A stretch of 5,931 bases of DNA from positions 1 to 5,931 of the forward strand of contig QHWK01000497.1 of NCBI GenBank assembly GCA_003223775.1. Reading direction: 5' to 3'. The notes below the pieces were generated by a model. That model was not told the origin of the DNA. It ran no database searches and was given only the letters and a program-made list of their open reading frames with translations. Made by a program: the position numbers and the translations under genes. Every line of letters begins with the position of its first letter. The stretch's first letter is position 1. Of the stretch, positions 1-5,617 are shown in pieces. This DNA is from Acidobacteriota bacterium. GTDB lineage: Bacteria; Acidobacteriota; Vicinamibacteria; Vicinamibacterales; CAVVIG01.

Positions 1-463
1 CGAGCGCGTAGGCGAGCGGCGGCAGCGCAACCGACGCGAGGACCGATCCAAGCGAGATGTACTTCGTCAGCCAGACGGCAACGGTGAAGATCGCGAGCGC
101 CGGCGGCAGCGCGAGCGGCGTGAGCATCGAGAAGACGCCGCACGCCGTGGCCACGCCTTTGCCGCCGCGGAACTGCAGCCAGACGGGATAGACGTGGCCG
201 ACGATCGCCGCGAGGCCCGCGGCGGCCGGCACGACCGGTCCCGGCTCGATCTGCGCGGCGATCCAGACGCTCGCCGCGCCCTTGGCCATGTCCAGCAGCG
301 CGACGATGACGCCGGCGGCCGCGCCCGACGCGCGCATCACGTTCGCGGCGCCGAGGTTGCCGCTGCCGACCAGGCGCAGATCAGCGGCGCCGTACCGCCG
401 CGCGAGAATCAGGGCGAACGGAATCGATCCGATCAAGTACGCGGCACCAATCGCGATGGCCAT
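1..463 (-). CDS. plsY: Glycerol-3-phosphate acyltransferase PlsY (partial, C-terminus beyond window)
   Basis: PlsY is an inner-membrane enzyme that transfers an acyl group from acyl-phosphate to sn-glycerol-3-phosphate, giving lysophosphatidic acid, the first committed step of phospholipid synthesis in most bacteria. The 154 visible residues start MAIAIGAAYLIGSIPF, with a first membrane helix ending in the family's GSIPF signature. Conserved blocks follow in the usual order: GSGNLGAANVMR at about 34-45 (glycerol-phosphate loop), GHVYPVW then FRGGKGVAT at about 92-107, and TKYISLGS near 133-140. Hydrophobic helices separate them. Full-length PlsY is about 200 residues, so some 45-50 lie past position 1. 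The ATG at 461-463 is the only good start; no clear Shine-Dalgarno precedes it. It is the last visible gene of the leftward operon, 63 nt after thpR. The identification is very secure. Confidence 0.96.
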   Translation of the reverse strand, partial: MAIAIGAAYLIGSIPFALILARRYGAADLRLVGSGNLGAANVMRASGAAAGVIVALLDMAKGAASVWIAAQIEPGPVVPAAAGLAAIVGHVYPVWLQFRGGKGVATACGVFSMLTPLALPPALAIFTVAVWLTKYISLGSVLASVALPPLAYAL

Positions 464-526
464 GTCGATTCAGAAGCAAGGCGACCCTTTTCAGAATCGC
501 CGTCCGGCGAGGCTGAAAGCCTCGCT
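464..526 (-). repeat. thpR-plsY spacer with hairpin-forming inverted repeats
   Basis: This 63-nt gap holds a perfect 8-bp inverted repeat, GCGAGGCT (507-514) and AGCCTCGC (518-525), with a 3-nt loop, directly after the thpR stop codon. Two weaker stems lie closer to plsY: GGCGA/TCGCC (480-484 with 497-501) and CGATTC/GAATCG (466-471 with 494-499). The strong stem has no following U-tract in the leftward transcript, so it is not a standard intrinsic terminator. It could be an attenuator, an mRNA-stabilising or processing hairpin, or a copy of a dispersed palindromic repeat. The arms are seen directly; the role is inference. Confidence 0.55.
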
Positions 527-1099
527 CTACAGGTGTCCCGTGAGAGTAGCACGCGCGAGCGCGGTGTAGCTCGGACCCGACGGCGAGAGGCGGCTCTGAT
601 AGAGCGTCGCCCCGTCGACGCGCGCGCGCGCGACGATGCCGCGCGGCGCCGCGTCGAGCGCACGGGCGCGGTCGGCCGGCCGCGACTCCCGCCAGCGCGC
701 CAGCGTCAGGTGCGGATGGAACGCGCGATCCTCGAGCGCCAGGCCGAGCGCCGTCACGCGCGACGCGAGCGTCTGCTGCAGCGCAATCAATTCGCGCGCG
801 CCCGCGTCGACGCCGATCCACAACACGCGCGGCGCGCCGCGCGGCGGAAACACGCCTGGGCCCTGGAACACGACGTCGAACGGCGCCGCATCGATCTCGC
901 GGCCCACCGCGTCGACGACGGCCGGCACGCGAGCGTCCTCGACGTTGCCGATGAACACGAGCGTGAGATGGGCGTGCTCCGGCTTCACCCATCGGAGCGA
1001 AGACCCGGAGCGGCCAATCGCCGCCGCCATTCCCTTTTGCTCTCGCGCGATGGCCTCGCGCACAGCGTCTGGTAGGTCGGCAGCGATGAATAGCCGCAT
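527..1099 (-). CDS. thpR: RNA 2',3'-cyclic phosphodiesterase (2H phosphoesterase, ThpR/LigT)
   Basis: ThpR enzymes hydrolyse 2',3'-cyclic phosphate ends of RNA and can join tRNA halves through 2'-5' bonds in vitro; they are cytosolic and their physiological role is poorly defined. The 190-residue product matches the usual length (about 180-190). It opens MRLFIAADLP, the typical first strand, and carries both HxTx motifs of the 2H superfamily, HLTL at 44-47 and HLTL at 130-133. Their four His/Thr residues form the catalytic pair of sites. FIG near 49-51 and the GVFP and RVLW blocks at 82-94 are also family-like. The ATG at 1097-1099 lies 17 nt after the cinA stop. An AGAAGG stretch at 1120-1125 is too far upstream (20 nt) to be a good ribosome site, so translation may depend on cinA. 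Confidence 0.94.
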   Translation of the reverse strand: MRLFIAADLPDAVREAIAREQKGMAAAIGRSGSSLRWVKPEHAHLTLVFIGNVEDARVPAVVDAVGREIDAAPFDVVFQGPGVFPPRGAPRVLWIGVDAGARELIALQQTLASRVTALGLALEDRAFHPHLTLARWRESRPADRARALDAAPRGIVARARVDGATLYQSRLSPSGPSYTALARATLTGHL

Positions 1100-1116
1100 C
1101 GTGCAATGAAGAATGG

Positions 1117-2397
1117 TTACCTTCTCTCGGCCCATTCCCGCGCGGCGGGCGCTTTCATCACCACCAGCCGCGTCATGTTCAGCGCCGACTGCGCCGCCTG
1201 GAACTTCACCATCTCGCGGCCGCCGATGAATTGAAACGTTCGCACGCGCGCTTCGTCGTCGGCGACGACCGCGATCGCGACGGTGCCGACCGGCTTCTGC
1301 GGCGTGCCGCCGCCGGGGCCGGCGATGCCGGTCACGCCGATGCCGATGCTCGTCCCCGCGCGCTCGCGAACCCCATCCGCCATCGCGCGCGCTACCGGCT
1401 CGCTCACCGCGCCGTGCTCGCGAATCAGCTCCTCCGGCACGCCGACGAGCTCGGTCTTCGATCGGTTGCTGTAGCAGACCACGCCGCGCTCGACGTAGTC
1501 CGAGCTGCCGGGGACGTCGGTCAGACGCGACGCGAGCAGGCCGCCCGTGCACGACTCGGCGACCGCGATCGTCAGCCCGCGCTCGCGCAGCAGATCGCCG
1601 ACGACGGCCTCGAGGTTGCGCCCGTCGCTGCTGTAGACCGACGGCCCGAGGACCGCCCGTAGCTCGGCGGCCGCGGCATCGAGCGCGGCGCCGGCCTCGC
1701 GCTCGCTCGCCGCATCGGCGGTGAGGTGCAGCTCGATCTGGCCCAGTACGGCGAGAATCGTCGTGCTGATCGGCACGGGCCCGCTCGTCCATTTTCCGTA
1801 CACCGGCTGCGCCTGCGCGTCGACGTCCGATTCCGCGCGGCCGGTGATCTTCAGCACGCGGCGGAACAGCCCGCGGCCGCCGGCGTTGGGCGCGAGCCGT
1901 TCGGCCACGAGCGTCTCGAGCATCGGCTTCATCTCGCGCGGCGGCCCCGGCAGCAGCGCGATGGCCGTCCTCCCCCGCTCGATCCACAAGCCGGGCGCCG
2001 TCCCGTTGGGGTTCGGCAGCACGACGGCGCCGCTCGGCACCATCGCCTGCCGGCGATTGATGTCGGGCATCGTCATCCCGCGGCGCGCGAAGCGATCGCG
2101 GAGGCGCTCGACGATCGACTCGTCGAGGGCGAGCGGCAGGCTCAGCGCGCGCGCGACGGCGTCGCGCGTCACGTCGTCTTCGGTCGGGCCGAGGCCGCCG
2201 GTGATGACGATCAGATCGGCCCAGCCGAGCGCGCTCTCGACGACAGCCGCCAGCTCGCCGACGTCGTCGCCGACGATCGCTTTGAGCCGCACGTCGCCGC
2301 CGATCGCGTTCAGCCGTTCGGTGACGTAGAGCGAGTTCGTGTCGACGCGGAACGGCGTCAGCATCTCGCTGCCGACGGCGAGAATGCAGGCCTTCAC
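1117..2397 (-). CDS. cinA: CinA family protein with C-terminal nicotinamide-nucleotide amidase
   Basis: The protein has 426 residues, the normal length for two-domain CinA. Residues 1-170 are the MoaB/MogA-like CinA N-terminal domain (opening VKACILAVGSEML, ITGGLGPTEDDVTRDA at 65-80, LLPGPPREM at 148-156); in studied relatives this domain has ADP-ribose or NAD-related pyrophosphatase activity. Residues from about 262 form the PncC amidase domain, which deamidates NMN to nicotinic acid mononucleotide in pyridine-nucleotide salvage. It shows AESCTGG at 280-286, whose serine is the expected nucleophile, and TGIAGPGGG at 356-364 followed by KPVGTV. The start is GTG at 2395-2397, overlapping the pgpA stop as GTGA, which points to translational coupling. 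This start fits the family N-terminus; upstream in-frame codons only read antisense-like arginine-rich sequence inside pgpA. A competence link is historical and not implied here. Confidence 0.96.
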   Translation of the reverse strand: MKACILAVGSEMLTPFRVDTNSLYVTERLNAIGGDVRLKAIVGDDVGELAAVVESALGWADLIVITGGLGPTEDDVTRDAVARALSLPLALDESIVERLRDRFARRGMTMPDINRRQAMVPSGAVVLPNPNGTAPGLWIERGRTAIALLPGPPREMKPMLETLVAERLAPNAGGRGLFRRVLKITGRAESDVDAQAQPVYGKWTSGPVPISTTILAVLGQIELHLTADAASEREAGAALDAAAAELRAVLGPSVYSSDGRNLEAVVGDLLRERGLTIAVAESCTGGLLASRLTDVPGSSDYVERGVVCYSNRSKTELVGVPEELIREHGAVSEPVARAMADGVRERAGTSIGIGVTGIAGPGGGTPQKPVGTVAIAVVADDEARVRTFQFIGGREMVKFQAAQSALNMTRLVVMKAPAAREWAERR

Positions 2398-2912
2398 AGC
2401 GGCCTGAAGAAATGTGCCGACGTCCAGAGGCACGCCCGCAGCGCGAGGTTCGCGTACACGGCGGCCATGCCGTCGTCGGCCATCACGCCGATGCCGCCGG
2501 GCAGCGCCTCGAACCGATTCGAGGGGTACGGCTTGATGACGTCGAACAGACGGAAGAGGAAGAACGCGAGCAGCGCGCCCGCCCAGCCGACCGGATTCAG
2601 GAAGAGCGTGATCAGCATGCCCATCACTTCGTCGATGATGACCTGGCCGGGGTCGATTTTCTGGAAGTGCGTTTCGGCGACGTTGCCGGCCCAGCTGCCG
2701 ACGACGAAGAGTATCGCAATCGCGATCGCATGCACGACGGCCCATGCCGGCAGCAGCCACCAGACCGCCAGGCCTGCAATGGATCCGAAAGTGCCCGGCG
2801 CGACCGGTGCGTAGCCGATTCCGCCGACCGTCGCGACCGCGAGCGCAAGAACGGTGATTGGGGACTGGGAATTGGGGATTGGGGACTCGCGATTGGGGAT
2901 TGGCTCTGACAT
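2394..2912 (-). CDS. pgpA: Phosphatidylglycerophosphatase A
   Basis: PgpA removes the phosphate from phosphatidylglycerophosphate to yield phosphatidylglycerol at the cytoplasmic membrane. The 172-residue reading frame carries the family's blocks: APVAPGTFGS at 35-44, DPGQVIIDEVMG at 87-98, RLFDVIKPYP at 121-130 and GGIGVMADDGMAA at 139-151. The acidic residues in the second and last blocks are the expected metal/phosphate site, and hydrophobic helices lie between the blocks. I chose the ATG at 2910-2912. A TTG at 2961-2963 would add 17 residues read entirely through G-rich repeat, and its only SD-like bases (AGGA) directly abut it. Even with the ATG, residues 3-19 (PIPN/SPI repeats) are encoded by the repeat element, and family homology begins only near residue 20. 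No clear Shine-Dalgarno precedes the ATG. The 3' end overlaps cinA. Confidence 0.95.
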   Translation of the reverse strand: MSEPIPNRESPIPNSQSPITVLALAVATVGGIGYAPVAPGTFGSIAGLAVWWLLPAWAVVHAIAIAILFVVGSWAGNVAETHFQKIDPGQVIIDEVMGMLITLFLNPVGWAGALLAFFLFRLFDVIKPYPSNRFEALPGGIGVMADDGMAAVYANLALRACLWTSAHFFRPL

Positions 2913-2966
2913 GGTGAGGGCGGGCAGGGATTCGGGATTCGGGTCCCCAACCCCAATCCCCAATCC
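2856..2966. repeat. G-rich ATTGGGG heptamer element with inverted arms, spanning the RDD-pgpA junction
   Basis: On the plus strand, ATTGGGG occurs at 2857-2863, 2871-2877, 2878-2884 and 2892-2898. Its complement CCCCAAT occurs at 2951-2957 and 2958-2964, with related GATTCGGG units at about 2929-2943. A 13-bp perfect inverted repeat pairs 2891-2903 with 2953-2965. The element's left part is inside the pgpA coding region, and the rest fills the 55-nt gap up to the RDD stop codon. Its A+T-containing heptamers look unlike the surrounding GCG-rich codons. Comparable GGGATT-type intergenic repeats are common in some G+C-rich genomes as far as I recall, so it may be one copy of a dispersed family. 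That needs a genome search. Confidence 0.75.
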
Positions 2967-2967
2967 T

Positions 2968-3894
2968 CTATAGAGACGCCCGCACGACGCGCGTTCCCGC
3001 GAATCGATCGTGCAGGCCGCGATGATCGCGGCTGAAAATCGCGGAGATGAAGCCGAGACCTGCGGGGGCGGCGAGCAGCACCCACAGCGCGGTGCGCAGG
3101 AGCGCGCGGCCGAGATCGAGCGTGCCGGCCGACTCGGTCGACACGACGCGGATGCCCGCCGCCATCTTGCCGAGCGTCTGGCCGCCCGCGGTGAACGTCA
3201 CGAGATACCCGCCGTTCTGCACGAGCAGGAATCCGATCAGCGGACCCTTCGGCAGGATGCCGACGTCGGCGAAGGTGAGGCCGCAGATCTGCATCGTGAA
3301 GTACACGACGGCGGCGTCGATCGCGGCGAGAATCACGAGATCGATCAGCACGGCGAACACTCGCGCGGCGACGCCGGCATCGGCCGCGCCGGCGGCCGCC
3401 GCGTCATCGTTCGCCTGCGTCGGCTGTACTGCGACGGGATCCGCGTCGGGCTCGGGCGCGAAGTCGAGCGGCGCGAGCCGCGGAGGCTCCGCGCGCACGC
3501 GCGGCACTTCCGGCGTCGATCGGCGTACGGCCAGCGGCGCGCGCGGCGGCGACGGCCTCGTGATGAGCGGCTCGTCGTCGGGAATCGAACGACGGAAGAG
3601 CGGCAGGTCGCCGCGCGCGCCTCGCGCGCGGACCAGTGGCAGCGCCGCCTCCGGCGCGTCCGGCGCGCCGAACACGCGATCCATTTCCGCCGGCACGTCG
3701 GTCATGCGCGGCGGCGCGGGCGCGGCCGCGGCGTCGACGAGCGACAGGTCGTCGAGGGGATGAGGCGTCGGGTTGCCGCGGCGAATGGGCAGATCCTGGA
3801 GTGGCGGATCGGCAGTCAGCGAGAAATCGTACCCACAGTTGCGGCAGCGATCGACGTCCTCGAATCCCAGGTACCCGCACTTCGGGCACTTCAT
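2968..3894 (-). CDS. Zinc-ribbon RDD-domain membrane protein
   Basis: This 308-residue protein has three parts. Residues 1-24 are a zinc ribbon with paired cysteines C3/C6 and C17/C20 (CPKC then CRNC). Residues 25-170 are a low-complexity linker rich in Pro, Arg, Ala and Asp, probably disordered. Residues 172-303 are an RDD domain: a first helix with AARVFAVLIDLVILAAID, a second membrane segment near 217-235, the GGQTLGKMAAGIRVV block at 237-251, then a third helix and the DHRGLHDRFAGTRVV end at 290-304. RDD proteins are membrane proteins of mostly unknown function; some act in ion transport. A ribosome site AGGAGAT (3906-3912) lies 11 nt upstream, and the ATG overlaps the preceding gene's stop (ATGA). 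The family call is secure; the biological role is not known. Confidence 0.9.
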   Translation of the reverse strand: MKCPKCGYLGFEDVDRCRNCGYDFSLTADPPLQDLPIRRGNPTPHPLDDLSLVDAAAAPAPPRMTDVPAEMDRVFGAPDAPEAALPLVRARGARGDLPLFRRSIPDDEPLITRPSPPRAPLAVRRSTPEVPRVRAEPPRLAPLDFAPEPDADPVAVQPTQANDDAAAAGAADAGVAARVFAVLIDLVILAAIDAAVVYFTMQICGLTFADVGILPKGPLIGFLLVQNGGYLVTFTAGGQTLGKMAAGIRVVSTESAGTLDLGRALLRTALWVLLAAPAGLGFISAIFSRDHRGLHDRFAGTRVVRASL

Positions 3895-4760
3895 GGATTG
3901 CGGCGATCTCCTGTGTCGCGGCCGGCCGGCGCGGCGCCGGGCGGCGGCGTCAGCGCGAGCAGCTGGCGCTGGATGTCGGCGCGCAGGCGGTCGGCCTCGG
4001 CTTTCTGCGGATCGGTCGGACGGACGGCGTCGAGCGACGAAAGCGCCTCGTGCAAATGGCCGCTCGCGGCGAGGCTTCTCGCGCGCGCGATCGATTCCTC
4101 GTCGCGGCGCGGCAGCGGCAGCGGCGTCTCGCGCGCGACCGGCGCGGCCGATCGCGTCGTCGGCGCATCGGCGCGCGCAGCGCTCAACGCGAGCGAGCCG
4201 AGCGCGCGCCAGTCGACGCGAGTGGTCCAGGCGGCGGCGCCGCCGAGCGCGAGCACGGCGATGGCCGACAGGACGAGCGCGGCCGCGCGCGGCGACGACG
4301 CGCGGCGCCCCGCCGGCTCGAGCGGCGCGCGTGAAGGTTGGCTGCGGCTGTTCGGCGCGGCCGCGGCCGGCGGCGCAGCCGCCTGGAGACGATTCAGACG
4401 ATCGAGGACCGCCAGCGCTTCGTCGGGCGGCGCGCCGGCATCGATGGCCGCCTGCAGCAGACGCCGCGCCTCGTCGCCGTCGCCGCGGTTGAACGCGGCG
4501 ACCCCCTTCTGCAGCAGCTCTTCCGATTCGCGCTGACGCTCGGCGAGCGCGCTGCGCGCGCGTTCGATGTAGGCGCGGGCGCGCGGATGGCTGCGATCGA
4601 GGAACAGCGCGCGTGTCCAGACGTTGATCGCGAGGTCGTAGCGCGCAGCGAAGTAGTGATCGAGGCCGACGAGGAGCAGCTGCTCGATCTTCGCGTCGCG
4701 ATCCGGCGACGGCGCGCCGTCTCGCGCGCGAGTGCCGTCTGTGCGGAGCGGATCGGACAT
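3891..4760 (-). CDS. TPR-like protein with one central membrane segment
   Basis: I do not recognise a named family for this 289-residue protein. Residues 22-75 resemble a tetratricopeptide unit (LLVGLDHYFAARYDLAINVW and following helices), and a second helical pair lies at about 77-120 (GVAAFNRGDGDEARRLLQ). A Pro/Ala/Arg linker leads to one strongly hydrophobic segment at about 158-177, with basic residues before it. A third short TPR-like helix pair occurs at about 222-268. Positive charge before the helix suggests the N-terminal TPR part is cytoplasmic and the C-terminal part outside, which is inference. It has no catalytic motif, so a scaffold or partner-binding role is likely. It is the first gene of the operon and is coupled by ATGA to the RDD protein, its most likely partner. 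The ATG at 4758-4760 has only a weak GGGA site 6 nt upstream. Confidence 0.82.
   Translation of the reverse strand: MSDPLRTDGTRARDGAPSPDRDAKIEQLLLVGLDHYFAARYDLAINVWTRALFLDRSHPRARAYIERARSALAERQRESEELLQKGVAAFNRGDGDEARRLLQAAIDAGAPPDEALAVLDRLNRLQAAAPPAAAAPNSRSQPSRAPLEPAGRRASSPRAAALVLSAIAVLALGGAAAWTTRVDWRALGSLALSAARADAPTTRSAAPVARETPLPLPRRDEESIARARSLAASGHLHEALSSLDAVRPTDPQKAEADRLRADIQRQLLALTPPPGAAPAGRDTGDRRNP
3906..3912 (-). promoter_or_regulatory. Ribosome binding site of the RDD gene
   Basis: AGGAGAT on the minus strand is the clearest Shine-Dalgarno sequence in the operon. It lies inside the last codons of the upstream TPR gene, 11 nt before the RDD ATG. It supports the start at 3894 and suggests that the RDD protein is both coupled and independently initiated. 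Confidence 0.7.
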
Positions 4761-4762
4761 AA

Positions 4763-4778
4763 GCGGTCCCGTGACCGC
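4763..4778 (-). promoter_or_regulatory. Leader hairpin or operator in front of the operon's first gene
   Basis: GCGGTC (4763-4768) and GACCGC (4773-4778) form a perfect 6-bp inverted repeat around a 4-nt loop, ending 2 nt before the TPR-gene ATG. The weak GGGA ribosome site (4767-4770) lies half in the loop and half in the stem. It could limit ribosome access or be a small regulator-binding palindrome near the transcription start. The pairing is visible; the role is inference, and one such short repeat can arise by chance in this composition. Confidence 0.4.
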
Positions 4779-4783
4779 GGCCG

Positions 4784-4812
4784 ATTATAACAGCTTGGTT
4801 GGCGGAAGTACA
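4784..4812 (-). promoter_or_regulatory. Promoter of the leftward operon (extended -10)
   Basis: The minus strand carries TATAAT (plus positions 4784-4789), an exact -10 box, preceded by TG and one base (TGTTATAAT), the extended -10 form. A weak -35 match, TGTACT, lies at 4807-4812 with 17-bp spacing (three of six consensus bases). Transcription would start near 4777 and leave a leader of about 17 nt. An exact A+T-rich box in such G+C-rich DNA, placed in an 81-nt divergent intergenic region, makes this a good prediction. Confidence 0.65.
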
Positions 4813-4829
4813 GCGGCGCGCGATAGAAT
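4799..4829 (+). promoter_or_regulatory. Possible ftcD promoter, giving a very short leader
   Basis: TTGGCG at 4799-4804 and TAGAAT at 4824-4829 are separated by 19 bp, slightly long but usable by the housekeeping sigma factor. The predicted start is only about 5 nt ahead of the ftcD ATG at 4842, and no Shine-Dalgarno sequence is visible between them. If correct, the message is nearly leaderless. The -35 of this promoter overlaps the spacer of the leftward promoter, so the two would compete. Confidence 0.4.
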
Positions 4830-4841
4830 CGACCGCTTTCC

Positions 4842-5617
4842 ATGCTGATCGAATGCATCCCCAACGTCAGCGAAGGACGGCGCGCCGACGTCGTCGATGC
4901 GATCGCCGACGCGATTGGCGCGGTGCCCGGCGTCCGGCTGCTCGACTTTTCGTCCGACGCGTCGCACAACCGATCGGTGTTCACCTTCGCCGGCGATCGC
5001 GAGGGCGTCAAGCAGGCGGCCCTCGCCGTCTTCGAGCGCGCCGTTCCCGCGATCGATCTGCGCACGCACCGCGGTGAGCATCCGCGCCTCGGCGCCGTCG
5101 ACGTGGTGCCGTTCGTCCCGATCGAGGGCGCGACGATGGCCGAGTGCGTGGCGCTCGCGAACGAAGTCGGCGCCGCGGTCGCCGAGCGCTTTCGGATTCC
5201 CGTCTATCTCTACGAGGAAGCGTCGACCAATCCGTCGCGCAAGAACCTCGAGGACATCCGCCGCGGCGAGTTCGAAGGCCTCGCGGCCAAGATGGCCACG
5301 CCGGGCTGGACGCCCGATTTCGGCCCGGCCGCGCCGCACGAGCGCGCCGGCGCGACCGTCGTCGGCGCGCGGATGCCGCTCATCGCGTACAACATCAACC
5401 TCGCGACCGATCGCCTCGACGTCGCCAAGAAGATCGCCGCCGGCATCCGCCACAGCAGCGGCGGCTTCCGGTTCGTCAAGGCCGCGGGCTTCAAGTGCTG
5501 GAGAGCGAGATCGTGGGCCTCGTGCCGGCGGCAGCGCTGCACGCGGCGGCGGAGTACTACCTGCAGATCGAAGGGTTCAAACCGGACCAGGTGCTCGAGA
5601 ACAAGCTCCGAGGCTAG
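4842..5617 (+). pseudogene. ftcD: Glutamate formimidoyltransferase, disrupted by an internal deletion and frameshift
   Basis: The intact enzyme moves the formimino group from N-formiminoglutamate to tetrahydrofolate in histidine degradation. Residues 1-218 from the ATG at 4842 are textbook: MLIECIPNVSEGRR, SSDASHNRSVFTF, the RGEHPRLGAVDVVPFVPI block at 77-94 (H80 is the likely catalytic histidine, by analogy with porcine FTCD), NPSRKNLEDIRRGEFEG, VGARMPLIAYNINL and GGFRFVKAAGF. Homology stops at about 5495. The family's C-terminal end, LESEIVGLVPAAAL to QVLENKLRG, then follows in another frame (5498-5614, stop TAG 5615-5617). The AQVSMN segment and neighbours, roughly 38 residues in relatives, are absent. 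The frame change requires a loss of 3n+1 bases, about 115 nt. Without further change the first frame reads on through arginine-rich nonsense to 5801. An intact gene would give the usual length of about 300 residues. Confidence 0.9.

Noticed and set aside
507..525. Intrinsic terminator between thpR and plsY
   Set aside because: The stem is good but lacks a U-tract in the leftward transcript, and the operon appears to continue into plsY.
194..1075. Plus-strand open frame of 293 codons opposite plsY and thpR
   Set aside because: Composition is typical of a shadow frame, and both motif-bearing genes are on the other strand.
1100..1987. N-terminal extension of ThpR in the same frame
   Set aside because: The extension is antisense-like sequence within cinA in another frame; ThpR homology begins at MRLFIAADLP.
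2398..2760. N-terminal extension of CinA in the same frame
   Set aside because: The added residues are low-complexity Arg/Gly sequence inside pgpA. The family N-terminus matches the GTG start at 2397 exactly.
1726..2814. Plus-strand open frame across cinA and pgpA
   Set aside because: It lies opposite two strongly conserved enzymes; its sequence is Arg/Ala/His-rich with no family motif.
2856..2966. CRISPR array
   Set aside because: Units are only 7 nt, occur in both orientations and have no uniform spacers or cas genes nearby.
3010..4536. Long plus-strand open frame (508 codons) antisense to the RDD and TPR genes
   Set aside because: It is arginine-rich and without recognisable domains, and mirrors two genes with clear domains, overlaps and a ribosome site. 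Long antisense frames are expected in G+C-rich DNA.
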